Part shown: one piece after another, positions 32,943 through 41,976 of the stretch
Layout: every line of letters starts with the position of its first letter
Position numbering within the stretch: position 1 is the stretch's first letter
DNA from: Chitinophagaceae bacterium
GTDB lineage: Bacteria; Bacteroidota; Bacteroidia; Chitinophagales; Chitinophagaceae
DNA: 59,735 nucleotides
Direction: 5' to 3'
Assembly: GCA_025934485.1 (NCBI GenBank)
Contig: JAICXX010000017.1
Coordinates: 1-59,735, forward strand
Translations under genes and position numbers: made by a program
Notes under the pieces: generated by a model
Told to the model about the DNA's origin: nothing
Databases searched by the model: none
What the model saw: the letters and a program-made list of their open reading frames with translations, nothing else

Positions 32943-34394
32943 CTATTGCCCCTGCGCCAGCGAATAGGCCTTCTTTTCGCCCCACTGGTTCAACAGTTCG
33001 GAGGAGCAGATCTTGAAATCACCAGAGAGACTTACATAGAGGCCGAGCACGTCCTGCTGGTTGAGGGGGGAGCCGTCGATGCTTTCGAACCGAACGTTGT
33101 ATTGATTCACCAGGTTCGTATAGACCGAACCCGTGGGCCATACCTGGGTGCCCCGGTTGCTGATACTGATCAGATTGAATTTAACGCCCGCATGTCGCTG
33201 ACATTTCCTGGCAATAAAGTCCGGCTGGCCCGAGCTTTCGATAAAGAGATCGACGCCGACGATCGTCTCCTGCTGGATTTCTTCGGAGACCATCATCTCA
33301 TTCCGGGAGAGTTTGAAGGCCGTCTGGGTCACCGGGGCATTGGGCAGCAAAGGTTTGGCCATATGCGCGGGCTGTTTGCCGAAGTTGCCAATAATAGCCT
33401 CTGCAAAGGCCGTGGTGTTCAGGGGCGGGGTAGCCTTAGCTCCGAAATCACCGGTGTGTACACCTTGTTCGAGCGTAAAGAGCAAGGCATTCTCGATCAC
33501 CGCCGCATTTTCCATGAGACCCAGATGACGCAGCATGGCGATGCCGCTTAATAATAATGCGGTGGGGTTGGCGATGTTCTTGCCGGCAATATCGGGCGCC
33601 GTGCCATGAACCGCTTCGAAGATAGCGATGTGGTCGCCGATATTGGCGGACGGCGCGAACCCAAGGCCACCCACGAGCCCGGCACAGAGGTCGGAAATGA
33701 TGTCTCCCTGAAGATTGGTGAGTACTACGACATCGAAATCCTGCGGCCGGACCACCAGTTTCATGGCCAGATCGTCGACGATGATATCATCCGACTTGAG
33801 CTCGGGGTATTCCTTCGCGACCTCCTGAAAACATTCGAGGAAGAGTCCGTCGGTGAGTTTCATGATGTTCGCCTTATGGCCGCAGGTGATGCGCCGGGCG
33901 CCGTTCTTCTTAGCCATCTCGAAGGCGTATTTGATGACCTGCAGGCTGCCGGGCCGGGTGATAAAACGACGGCTGAGTGCCACGTCCTGCGTGAGCATAT
34001 GTTCGATACCGCCATAGGTGTCTTCGATATTTTCCCGGACAATGGTGATATCGATCGGGATGCCGGCCCTGGAAAACACCGTATCGACGCCATGCAGGGT
34101 CTGAAAGACCCGCTTGTTGGCATAGGTGTTCCAGGTCTTGCGGGCGGTGACGTTCACACTTTTGACGCCTTTGCCCTTGGGGGTCTCCATAGGCCCTTTG
34201 AATAAGATACCCAATTCCTCGATGGTATGTTTGGCCTCCGGCGTCATCCCGTTGGAAAAACCTTTGTCGAATACCCATTTGCCCATGTCCACCAGTGTAT
34301 ATTCCAGCGGGACCTTTCCTGCATTGAAAATGCTCAATACCGCGTCCATGATCTCAGGACCGATCCCATCCCCTTTAGCTACTGCGATCTTCAT
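32943..34394 (-). CDS. icd: Isocitrate dehydrogenase, long (Thermus-like) type
   Basis: The 483-residue enzyme opens with AVAKGDGIGPEIMDAVL, typical of the isocitrate/isopropylmalate dehydrogenase superfamily, and has the substrate loop VKSVNVTARKTWNTYANKRVFQTL, REN(I)EDTYGGIEH, ITCGHKANIMKLTDGLFLE, and NLQGDIISDLCAGLVGGLGFAPSANIG with EAVHGTAPDIAGKNIANP. A C-terminal extension of about 140 residues (from about 345) resembles that of Thermus thermophilus isocitrate dehydrogenase. It oxidises isocitrate in the citric acid cycle. Cofactor preference (NADP versus NAD) is not decided by motif here. It stands alone, divergent from apaG; TAATTTTG (34441-34448, minus) is a possible -7 box. Confidence 0.88.
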   Translation of the reverse strand: MKIAVAKGDGIGPEIMDAVLSIFNAGKVPLEYTLVDMGKWVFDKGFSNGMTPEAKHTIEELGILFKGPMETPKGKGVKSVNVTARKTWNTYANKRVFQTLHGVDTVFSRAGIPIDITIVRENIEDTYGGIEHMLTQDVALSRRFITRPGSLQVIKYAFEMAKKNGARRITCGHKANIMKLTDGLFLECFQEVAKEYPELKSDDIIVDDLAMKLVVRPQDFDVVVLTNLQGDIISDLCAGLVGGLGFAPSANIGDHIAIFEAVHGTAPDIAGKNIANPTALLLSGIAMLRHLGLMENAAVIENALLFTLEQGVHTGDFGAKATPPLNTTAFAEAIIGNFGKQPAHMAKPLLPNAPVTQTAFKLSRNEMMVSEEIQQETIVGVDLFIESSGQPDFIARKCQRHAGVKFNLISISNRGTQVWPTGSVYTNLVNQYNVRFESIDGSPLNQQDVLGLYVSLSGDFKICSSELLNQWGEKKAYSLAQGQ

Positions 34395-34440
34395 ATTATG
34401 ATTTTTTAGCTCTTTTGCGCCGCAAAGGCTTATGAGGGCA

Positions 34441-34448
34441 CAAAATTA
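34441..34448 (-). promoter_or_regulatory. -7 element TAATTTTG of the isocitrate dehydrogenase gene
   Basis: On the minus strand this is an exact TAnnTTTG match, 46 bases before the ATG. A -33 TTTG at 19 bases is not seen. Confidence 0.35.
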
Positions 34449-34509
34449 GCTTAGATTTTTCGGTGAGCCCTGCCTGTTTTTAATTAACTTAGATAAAAAT
34501 ATTTGGTTA

Positions 34510-34896
34510 ATGGCAAATAAGATCTCAGAAGGAATGGAGGTGAGCGTCGAGACTTTTTACCAGCCGGACTATTCCAACCCTATTTCGGGGGAGTACATGT
34601 TTGCCTATAGAATAACTATCGAAAATCACAACAATTTCTCCGTAAAATTACAGCGCCGGCACTGGCATATCTTCGACAGCAACGGGTCCTACCGTGAGGT
34701 CGAAGGGGAAGGTGTGGTGGGGGTACAGCCCATTCTGCAACCGGGCGAGCGGTATCAATACGTCAGCGGCTGCAACCTCCGCACGGAGATGGGCAAGATG
34801 TATGGCTCTTATACTATGGAGAATCTCAACAATAAAAAGTCCTTCGAGGTCAATATCCCCATCTTCGAGATGATCGTTCCATTCAAGATGAATTGA
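34510..34896 (+). CDS. apaG: ApaG-domain protein
   Basis: The 128-residue protein matches ApaG over its full length: YMFAYRITIENHNNFSVKLQRRHW, the central ERYQYVSGCNL and GKMYGSYTMENL, all characteristic of the fibronectin-like ApaG fold. The family has been linked to divalent-cation phenotypes and Ap4A levels in enterobacteria; the biochemical role is not settled. It diverges from icd and precedes a small lipoprotein gene by 69 bases. Start at ATG 34510 gives the normal length. Confidence 0.93.
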   Translation: MANKISEGMEVSVETFYQPDYSNPISGEYMFAYRITIENHNNFSVKLQRRHWHIFDSNGSYREVEGEGVVGVQPILQPGERYQYVSGCNLRTEMGKMYGSYTMENLNNKKSFEVNIPIFEMIVPFKMN

Positions 34897-34965
34897 GCCG
34901 GTTTAACATTTTCACAGGCAACAAGCTCCCCCTTTTTATTGTCTTTGCCGGTACAACGACTTCCC

Positions 34966-35331
34966 ATGAAAAAATTGTCCTGCGCATGGCCTCGGCGCCA
35001 AATGGCAGTCCTTGCCGTCCTGCTCTTCCTGATCTTTGGGCAAACGGGCTGTAAGAAAACCGAAGCCCAACCCCAGCTGGGCGAGAACAAAGCCTGGTTA
35101 AGTCTGGCCAGTCCCGGAGATGACGCGCGGCCGGTAGACGAGTTGGTCCTCGATAGTACGCATGAGACCCTGGTGCCAATCAACAAGAAAGAGGGCTGGC
35201 CCCTGACGCAGGCTGGTCCTGTTGCCGTGGGCATCCGGTGGGTCGATGCCGGTAAGGATTTTACCCAGTTCACGGGCGGGCAGGTCCGGCATTTCCGCGA
35301 AGTTTATATCGTCTCGTTCCGGCAGTTGTAG
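34966..35331 (+). CDS. Small lipoprotein of unknown function
   Basis: The 121-residue protein has a long signal with a basic N-region containing PRRQ, a hydrophobic core (AVLAVLLFLIFG) and a lipobox QTGC followed by KK. The mature 90 residues have no domain I recognise (features: DDARPVDELVLDS, KEGWPLTQAGPVAVGIRWVD, GGQVRHFREVYIVSFRQL). It follows apaG and converges on the peptide transporter gene. The ATG at 34966 is preferred to 34939, which adds a non-signal extension. Confidence 0.65.
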   Translation: MKKLSCAWPRRQMAVLAVLLFLIFGQTGCKKTEAQPQLGENKAWLSLASPGDDARPVDELVLDSTHETLVPINKKEGWPLTQAGPVAVGIRWVDAGKDFTQFTGGQVRHFREVYIVSFRQL

Positions 35332-35386
35332 GGCTGGTTGGCCGCCGGTGTAGTAAAGGCGCGAGCCGCCCGTTGGCCCGCGGGTC

Positions 35387-37435
35387 CTATACGATCTTTT
35401 GCTTCGCTGCACCGAAGCGATAGAGGATATACCCCATAAGTGCGAAAAAGCCGGCGCCAAGGATAAAATATCCTGTCTCGCCTATCCCATTCCGTAACCA
35501 GTTCTCCATACTGAGCTTGTCGAGGAAGGCGATGGTCGCAGGCGATATTTTCAGGAAGGCGAAGATCACCCCCATGAGGGCGCCGCCGGCTACGAGGCCG
35601 GTCGCAAAGAGATTTCCTTTCTCGAGGTCCTCCCCTTCCGCCTGTACTTTTTCTCCCCTGCGTTTTTTTACCACGTCGACGAGCCCGCGGATCGCCCCGC
35701 CGATAAAGATCGGGAGGGTCGTCGACAGCGGCAGATAGACGCCGATAGCGAAGCTCAGGCTGCGAACGCCGCAAAGTTCCATGACCAGCGCCAGCGCAAC
35801 ACCCACCAGCACAAAATTCCAGTCGAGATTCTTGGATTGGATGCCTTTGATCAGCGTGGCCATCAATGTGGCTTGAGGTGCGGGGTAGGTGCTTCCGATG
35901 GCATGATGGATGCCTTGTTTGATGAGATCGGGCGTGGGTGTATCCAGCGCCTTTATCGTAAAGCCAACCGCGATCGCCGAAACGATGACGCCGATAAAAA
36001 GTGCCAGCTGCTGGTATTTAGGTGTGGCGCCGACTAGGAAACCGGTTTTCAGGTCCTGCGATGTACCGCCCGCGTTGGACGCTGCGACACAGACCATACC
36101 GCCAACTACCAGGGCCATCGGCTCGTAGACCTTGCCGCTCCAGCCCACCGCCAGGAAGGTTAAGCAGGTACCCATTACCGCGGCGATGGTCATCCCCGAT
36201 ACCGGGCTGTTCGAAGAGCCGATGATGCCAACGATCCGCGAAGCCACGGTGACGAAGAAGGCACCGAAGATCAGGATGAGCAGGCCGATAAGCAGCCGGT
36301 TGAAAAAAGAGTCACCCGGGATGATGTTGAGGAACCCTATCATTACGACGAGCCCGATACTGCCGAACAGCACTATCTTAAGCGATAGATCGCGCTCCGT
36401 GCGAATACGGCTTTCCTTTCCCGCTTCTTTTACACTTCCGATGCTTTCGCGGAAGGAGGATACGATGGTAGGAATGGTCTTGATGAGGGTGATCAGACCA
36501 CCCATGGCCACTGCCCCCGCGCCTATAAGCCGGACATAAGACCGGTAAATGGCGGAAGCAGGATCTGCAAAAGTCTTAGTTAATGGGTTCCAACCGCCAT
36601 AGCCCCCTGCTGTTGCGATATCGTGCAAATATCCAAGTTTGACTTGTTGTTGTGCGATCACCACAGGGTCGATGAGCGAGGCCAACAACGGCTGTATGAC
36701 CAGCCAGCTTAGCACGCTGCCGGCGACCAGGATGCCCGCGATGCGGGGACCGATGATATACCCTACCCCCATGTACTCGGGTGTGATGTCGGCGGAAACC
36801 TGGGCGGCGGGAAAGATCTTACTGGCGGTCTTGTACCTGACGGTATCGAAAAGCGGTGTTTCCGCGATAAAGCGGAACATCTTCTGTCCCACTGCATAGA
36901 CAAAGGCGAAGCCAAGCCCCTGGAAGGCTGCCTTGGCGAAATCGCCGCCCCGTTCCCCGGCCTTGAGGACTTCCGCGCAGGCGGTGCCTTCGGGATAGGG
37001 CAGGGTCTCGTGTTCCTTGACGATGAGCGACCGGCGGAGCGGGATCATCAGCAGGGTGCCGAGCATCCCGCCGAAGATCGCCAGGATAAAGATCACGGCA
37101 TAGTTGAAGTAGCTCCCTGCTTCCGCGGTGGAAAGAAAAAGGAAGCCCGGCAGCGTGAACACCACCCCGGCCGCGATGCTTTCGCTCGCGCTACCCGTGG
37201 TCTGGATGATGTTGTTCTCCAGGATGGTCGTTTTGAAAAGCCGGCGGGCGATGGTAATGGCCAGGACGGCAATGGGGATGGACGCCGAAACGGTCAACCC
37301 TGCTTTGAGCGCCAGGTATACGGTGGATGCGCCAAAGAAGATGCCGAAGATGCTGCCCATCAGCACGGCCTTGAAGGTAAACTCCTTCATCGCCGTTTCC
37401 GGGCTTACGAAGGGCTTGAATTTATTCTCACTCAT
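35387..37435 (-). CDS. OPT-family oligopeptide transporter
   Basis: The 682-residue protein is polytopic (about 15-16 helices) and starts [30 protein letters not shown], a hallmark of prokaryotic OPT transporters, with [34 protein letters not shown] and [15 protein letters not shown] also present. Members move oligopeptides or metal-chelate compounds with protons. Its ATG overlaps the stop of the POT transporter upstream (four bases), so the two form one operon. No substrate-binding protein gene is adjacent. Confidence 0.93.
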   Translation of the reverse strand: MSENKFKPFVSPETAMKEFTFKAVLMGSIFGIFFGASTVYLALKAGLTVSASIPIAVLAITIARRLFKTTILENNIIQTTGSASESIAAGVVFTLPGFLFLSTAEAGSYFNYAVIFILAIFGGMLGTLLMIPLRRSLIVKEHETLPYPEGTACAEVLKAGERGGDFAKAAFQGLGFAFVYAVGQKMFRFIAETPLFDTVRYKTASKIFPAAQVSADITPEYMGVGYIIGPRIAGILVAGSVLSWLVIQPLLASLIDPVVIAQQQVKLGYLHDIATAGGYGGWNPLTKTFADPASAIYRSYVRLIGAGAVAMGGLITLIKTIPTIVSSFRESIGSVKEAGKESRIRTERDLSLKIVLFGSIGLVVMIGFLNIIPGDSFFNRLLIGLLILIFGAFFVTVASRIVGIIGSSNSPVSGMTIAAVMGTCLTFLAVGWSGKVYEPMALVVGGMVCVAASNAGGTSQDLKTGFLVGATPKYQQLALFIGVIVSAIAVGFTIKALDTPTPDLIKQGIHHAIGSTYPAPQATLMATLIKGIQSKNLDWNFVLVGVALALVMELCGVRSLSFAIGVYLPLSTTLPIFIGGAIRGLVDVVKKRRGEKVQAEGEDLEKGNLFATGLVAGGALMGVIFAFLKISPATIAFLDKLSMENWLRNGIGETGYFILGAGFFALMGYILYRFGAAKQKIV

Positions 37436-39111
37436 GCTTCACCCGTTTTTTCACGTACGATGCGGTTCAGCGACCCCACCCGACTGAAGATCAGGGCCGA
37501 TCCGATGACTCCGGCAACAAACCAGATAAGGAAAAAGACGCGTTTATCCGGGAATTTATCCCAGGAACTCGTCATCAGCCCCGCGACCTTGCTGCCCAGC
37601 GACATGGTCAGGAACCAACCGCCCATGAGCAGGGAGGTTAGACGCGCTGGGGCTAATTTGGACACGATCGAGAGACCCATAGGACTGAGAAAGACCTCTG
37701 CGGCTGTGATCACGAAATAGGTTCCCCATAGCCAGGATGGCGACACCTTATAATGATAGATGCTCGGCACTGAAAATACGGCGAAGAACATTACCAGCGA
37801 CGATAAGCCGGAGAGGAAAAGTGCAATGCCGAACTTTTGTGGGGTCGTCGGCTCTTTGCCGCGCCGGCGTAGCCAGGTGAACAGGGCTACCAGCAGGGGG
37901 GTGAGGGTGACGATAAAGAAAGGTCCGATGGATTGATAAAGCTCCGCGTTGGCCAGCTTCAGGTCCTGGCCTGCCGGCGGCCACCGATCCTTTGGCAGGT
38001 TGCGGAAATAAGGGTCGGGTCCGGTAGTTTTGAGTACTTTACCGTTCGCGTCGTGCACCGGCGCCATATAGCGGTTGAGCGAATCTACCGGCCGGGGATC
38101 GGTATTGACTTTCTGCAGCAGGCCCATCCAGTCCGCTCCTTTTTCGATCAGCGGAGTGCTGACCGTCCGGTCCGTGTGCTGTTCCGTCCATAAGGTATAG
38201 GCGGTAAAGTTCTGATAGTACAGGGACCAGAAGATCACGGAGACGGCGAAGATGAAGAGAAGGGCGCCGATCCCCTTACGGTCTTCACCGCGGGCGCGGA
38301 CCCAAAGGGAGACAAAGAATCCGATTATCGGGATGCAGGCAAAGACAAAGGCGTCGCTGGCCTGGCTGCCCATGATGGTCGTATGGAAGAGCTGTCCCGG
38401 AAGGATGTATCCCAGGATGGCGGCGAGGATACCAGGTACGAAGACGTAAAGACAGATCTGGCCGAGGGTCATGTCCTCCTTTGCCGGCGGCTTGCGCACA
38501 TCGCCCATCCGGACATGTTTCAGATTGGAAGCCAGATTGATCAGCCCGATGACCATCCCGATGCCGGCGGCGCCGAAAGCCCAGCCCCAGCCGTATTTGT
38601 TCCGCAGATAGGCGGCCGCGAAATTGCAGAGCAGCGAACCGGTGTTGATGCCCATATAAAAGATGTTATAGGCATTGTCCTTCAGCGGTTTTAGCTCCTC
38701 TTTATTATAGATATTGCCGAGCAGCGTGCTGATATTGGGTTTGAAAAAGCCGTTCCCGATAACGATGAGTCCCAGCGAAATGTACATGGCGGTATTTCCC
38801 GGGAGGATCAGCCCGAAATAGCCGAGTGCGAGAAAGGCACCGCCAATGAAGACGCTCCGGATATAGCCAAAATACCTGTCCGCTATCATCCCGCCGATGA
38901 ACATCGGCAACCAGATGAGGGCCAGAAAGGTGCCGGTGATATCCGCAGCGGTTTTTTCGGGCAGACCCTTGCCGCCCGTGGTATTGTCCAGAAGATAAAG
39001 CAACAGTACTCCCGCCAGCAGATAATAAGCGAAACGCTCCCACATTTCCGTCATAAACAAGACATAAAGGCCCCTGGGATGTTTGGCCTTGCCGGCGGTG
39101 GATAGACTCAT
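37432..39111 (-). CDS. POT-family proton-dependent peptide transporter
   Basis: The 559-residue major facilitator protein has the family signature FMTEMWERFAYYLLAGVLLLY (helix 1, with the ExxER-like ERF) and FYMGINTGSLLCNFAAAYLR (PTR2 motif), plus about 12-14 helices. Mid-protein, a periplasmic insert of about 110 residues (TVSTPLIEKG to AELYQSIGPF) is longer than in E. coli DtpA and common in Bacteroidota. It imports di- and tripeptides with protons. The start is set at MSLSTAGKAKHPRG (39111); an upstream ATG seven codons away is less likely. First gene of a two-gene operon with the OPT transporter. Confidence 0.93.
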   Translation of the reverse strand: MSLSTAGKAKHPRGLYVLFMTEMWERFAYYLLAGVLLLYLLDNTTGGKGLPEKTAADITGTFLALIWLPMFIGGMIADRYFGYIRSVFIGGAFLALGYFGLILPGNTAMYISLGLIVIGNGFFKPNISTLLGNIYNKEELKPLKDNAYNIFYMGINTGSLLCNFAAAYLRNKYGWGWAFGAAGIGMVIGLINLASNLKHVRMGDVRKPPAKEDMTLGQICLYVFVPGILAAILGYILPGQLFHTTIMGSQASDAFVFACIPIIGFFVSLWVRARGEDRKGIGALLFIFAVSVIFWSLYYQNFTAYTLWTEQHTDRTVSTPLIEKGADWMGLLQKVNTDPRPVDSLNRYMAPVHDANGKVLKTTGPDPYFRNLPKDRWPPAGQDLKLANAELYQSIGPFFIVTLTPLLVALFTWLRRRGKEPTTPQKFGIALFLSGLSSLVMFFAVFSVPSIYHYKVSPSWLWGTYFVITAAEVFLSPMGLSIVSKLAPARLTSLLMGGWFLTMSLGSKVAGLMTSSWDKFPDKRVFFLIWFVAGVIGSALIFSRVGSLNRIVREKTGEA

Positions 39112-39230
39112 GCGATAAAAGTTGGCACACAAAGTACTGATATTTCCCTATTTGCAATGCCCGTATAATAACCGCTGGTAAATTCTTTTTTTCAATTTGG
39201 GCGCTAAGTTGGAATTTCGGGGCTCTATTT

Positions 39231-40511
39231 ATGAATATACTTTTATTAGGCTCTGGGGGCCGCGAACATGCACTCGCCTGGAAACTCGCACAGAGTAGCC
39301 ATTGTTCGGCCCTGTACATCGCACCGGGTAATGCCGGGACCACGCAATGCGGCACCAATGTGGACCTGTCACCCCTGGATTTCGAAGGCATTGGAAAATT
39401 TTGTGGCCGGGAAGACATCGGGATGGTGGTGGTAGGGCCCGAAGAACCGCTTGTCAAAGGCATCGTCGACTTTTTTCAGGCCGATGCCGGGCTGCGACAA
39501 ATCCCCGTGATCGGTCCTTCCGCCAGCGGCGCCCGTCTGGAGGGCAGCAAGGCTTTCTCGAAGAAGTTCATGGAGCGCCATGCTATTCCGACCGCAGTCT
39601 ACCGGGAATTCGATTCCGACAATTTTGCCGAGGGCATTGCCTATCTGCAGCAACATCCGCTTCCCGTGGTGCTCAAGGCCGATGGCCTGGCCGCTGGCAA
39701 AGGGGTGATCATCTGCCAAAGCACGATCGAAGCCATTGCCGAGTTCGAGCTGATGATCCAGGGTAGCAAGTTCGGCGAGGCCAGCAGCAAGGTCGTGGTG
39801 GAGGAGTTCCTCTCCGGCATCGAGCTGTCGATCTTTGTGCTAAGCGACGGCAAGCATTTTCTTACCCTTCCCGAAGCCAAAGACTATAAGCGGGTGGGAG
39901 AAGGCGACAAAGGGCCCAATACCGGCGGTATGGGCGCCGTTAGCCCCGTGCCTTTTGCCGATGCCACCTTTATGGACAAGGTAACGCAGCGGATCATTAT
40001 CCCCACCGTCAAGGGGTTGGAGGAGGAGAACATCGACTACCGGGGTTTTATATTTATAGGAGTGATCAAGGTGGGCGAGGACCCCTTTGTGATCGAATAC
40101 AATTGCCGCTTGGGCGACCCGGAAACCGAAGTGGTGATGCCCCGGATGAAGAACGACCTGGTGGAGCTGTTCCTCGCTGTGGCCGGGCAACGGCTCGATG
40201 GTATAACGATCGAGCCGGACGAAAGGACATGCTGCACGGTGGTTGCGGTCAGCGGGGGTTATCCCGGTTCCTATGAAAAGGGCCTCCCGATCAGCGGTCT
40301 CGACCAGGATACCGGTGCGGACAGCCTTATTTTTCATGCCGGAACCCGCGGGGAAAGCAACGGGATCCTGACGAGCGGCGGCCGTGTGCTCTGCGTGAGC
40401 TCGTTTGCCGAGACGGTATACGAGGCCGTGGACAAGTCCCGGGATATCCTTGAAAAGATCTATTACGAAGGCATCTATTACCGCCGTGACATCGGTTATG
40501 AATTCCTCTAA
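39231..40511 (+). CDS. purD: Phosphoribosylamine-glycine ligase
   Basis: The 426-residue enzyme has MNILLLGSGGREHALAWKLA at its start, the pre-ATP-grasp motif PGNAGT, VVGPEEPLVKGI, the ATP-grasp lysine region VVLKADGLAAGKGVI, the family signature RLGDPETEVVMPR (residues about 288-300), and a C-terminal GRVLCVSS segment. It performs the second step of purine synthesis, joining glycine to phosphoribosylamine. It is divergent from the peptide transporter operon and followed by the tryptophan dioxygenase gene, with hairpin element copy 5 in the gap. All length features are normal. Confidence 0.97.
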   Translation: MNILLLGSGGREHALAWKLAQSSHCSALYIAPGNAGTTQCGTNVDLSPLDFEGIGKFCGREDIGMVVVGPEEPLVKGIVDFFQADAGLRQIPVIGPSASGARLEGSKAFSKKFMERHAIPTAVYREFDSDNFAEGIAYLQQHPLPVVLKADGLAAGKGVIICQSTIEAIAEFELMIQGSKFGEASSKVVVEEFLSGIELSIFVLSDGKHFLTLPEAKDYKRVGEGDKGPNTGGMGAVSPVPFADATFMDKVTQRIIIPTVKGLEEENIDYRGFIFIGVIKVGEDPFVIEYNCRLGDPETEVVMPRMKNDLVELFLAVAGQRLDGITIEPDERTCCTVVAVSGGYPGSYEKGLPISGLDQDTGADSLIFHAGTRGESNGILTSGGRVLCVSSFAETVYEAVDKSRDILEKIYYEGIYYRRDIGYEFL

Positions 40512-40526
40512 GCAGGTATTAGCCCG

Positions 40527-40566
40527 CTGGCCGGAATCGAGCGAAGCGAAGGTCTCCATCATTAGC
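40527..40566 (+). repeat. Interspersed double-hairpin element, copy 5 (degenerate)
   Basis: CTGGCCGGAAT, then CGAGCGAAGCGAAGGT (16 bases identical to copy 3), then CTCC and the tail ATCATTAGC. The first hairpin is missing or degenerate. It fills much of the 95-base gap between purD and the dioxygenase gene. Confidence 0.7.
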
Positions 40567-40606
40567 GATCATCGACGCAGCGACTTTGAATATTAGAAAT
40601 ATACTT

Positions 40607-41635
40607 ATGTCTGTTCACTATAGCGATTACTTGCAGCTCGAAAAGATACTGAACGCCCAGCAGCCCGAAAGCGACCGGCAGGGTATTCCCGCCCATGATG
40701 AAATGCTGTTCATCGTCATCCACCAGGCCTACGAGCTTTGGTTCCGCCAGCTATTGTTCGAAGTCGATTCGGTGACCGGCATCTTCGGTCAGCCCATGCT
40801 GAACGACAATTCCCCCGAGTTGCAGACGATCGTCCACCGGCTATCCCGCTGTGTCACTATCCTCAAGGTGCTCGTCCATCAGATCGATATCATGGAGACG
40901 ATGAACCCCATGGACTTTCAGGATTTCAGAGACCTGCTGCGTCCGGCCTCCGGCTTTCAGAGCGTGCAGTTCAAGCTGCTGGAAGCCCGGCTGGGGCTGA
41001 GGTACCAGCACCGCTACGGCCAGCAATATTACCTCTCCCAGCTGCGGCAGGAAGAGATCGACCGGGTGAAGGCCGCCGAGGCGGCGCCGTCTTTGCTCGA
41101 GCTTCTGAACGCCTGGCTGGAACGCATGCCCATCGTGGATCAGTCGGCAGCCGACCAATTTTGGGCCGACTACCGGGCGCGCTATCAGTCGAGCCTGGCC
41201 GATGCGGAGAAAGGGAATCAGCAGGCATTCGATGCGATGTTCTTCGGGGATGCGGCGATCGGCGCGGAGAAGACGGGGACTGGGAATAACGAGGCCCGCA
41301 GCCTTAGTCCCGCGGCGTGCCGTTCGGCGCTTTTCATTATGCTTTATCGGGGATATCCCTTGCTCCAGCTGCCTTTCCAGGTGTTGAACCAACTGCTGGA
41401 GATAGACGAACAATTGAGTACCTGGCGCTATCGCCATATGAGCATGGTGCACCGCACCATCGGCACCCGCATCGGCACCGGCGGCAGCACGGGCCGGGAT
41501 TACCTGGCGTCGGCGCTCGAAAAGCATCACCTGTTTCGCGAGATCGCTGCACTCACCAGCTTCCTGATCCAACGTAAAAGGCTACCGGAACTGTCGGCTG
41601 AGATCCAACACCGGCTGGGCTTTACGGCGGCATGA
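40607..41635 (+). CDS. kynA: Tryptophan 2,3-dioxygenase family protein
   Basis: The 342-residue protein has the family motifs VHYSDYLQLEKIL, DEMLFIVIHQAYELWFRQLLFE (substrate and heme side contacts: the His, Tyr and Arg of the dioxygenase pocket), NPMDFQDFRDLLRPASGFQSVQFK and the proximal heme-ligand helix RYRHMSMVHRTIGTRIGTGGSTGRDYL. It converts L-tryptophan to N-formylkynurenine. It is longer than the 280-residue bacterial enzymes, with an insert around residues 185-230 (EKGNQQAFDAMFFGDAAIGAE). The ATG at 40607 is chosen because it directly precedes the conserved N-terminus. No other kynurenine genes adjoin. Confidence 0.9.
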   Translation: MSVHYSDYLQLEKILNAQQPESDRQGIPAHDEMLFIVIHQAYELWFRQLLFEVDSVTGIFGQPMLNDNSPELQTIVHRLSRCVTILKVLVHQIDIMETMNPMDFQDFRDLLRPASGFQSVQFKLLEARLGLRYQHRYGQQYYLSQLRQEEIDRVKAAEAAPSLLELLNAWLERMPIVDQSAADQFWADYRARYQSSLADAEKGNQQAFDAMFFGDAAIGAEKTGTGNNEARSLSPAACRSALFIMLYRGYPLLQLPFQVLNQLLEIDEQLSTWRYRHMSMVHRTIGTRIGTGGSTGRDYLASALEKHHLFREIAALTSFLIQRKRLPELSAEIQHRLGFTAA

Positions 41636-41976
41636 GGTTTGTAGAGAAGGAGCAGAAAGATCGAACATGTTTTTTTATGACCTTTGGGGATACGATGTAG
41701 AAGATTTTACCGTTAATGGTTTCGGATGCCAATACCTATGGAAATAATCCACATATCAGGGCTTTCGCTTTGTTAATTCGAATTATTTCCTTCAATTTTG
41801 CTGTCATCAAAGCGAACCACGGGTTCGCTGGCCGAAGGCCGATCATTAGCGATTGATCAATTTCGGACCGGCAATTTACGGGGAGCTTACAGACTTGGCC
41901 GTGGGGCCCCTTCGCAGTATAGTTTGAACTTTATGTGACTTAACCAGAATTTTAAAAATTCGACCTTTTAAATCAA
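41636..41976. other. 341-base leader region upstream of mreB
   Basis: The stretch holds a promoter-like pair (TTTG at 41769-41772, 20-base spacer, CAATTTTG at 41793-41800, one base off TAnnTTTG) and hairpin element copy 6 (41812-41858), leaving a leader of about 170 bases for mreB. The first 120 bases after the dioxygenase stop show no feature and no credible ORF. Confidence 0.5.
41812..41858 (+). repeat. Interspersed double-hairpin element, copy 6
   Basis: GCGAACC-ACG-GGTTCGC, then GGCC-GAA-GGCC, then GATCATTAGC, followed by GATTGATC, which can pair with GATCA. It is the cleanest copy, between the presumed mreB promoter and the gene. Confidence 0.9.

Noticed and set aside
41666..41746. A 26-codon ATG frame after the tryptophan dioxygenase gene.
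   Set aside because: Very short, no hydrophobic or conserved pattern and no neighbouring support.
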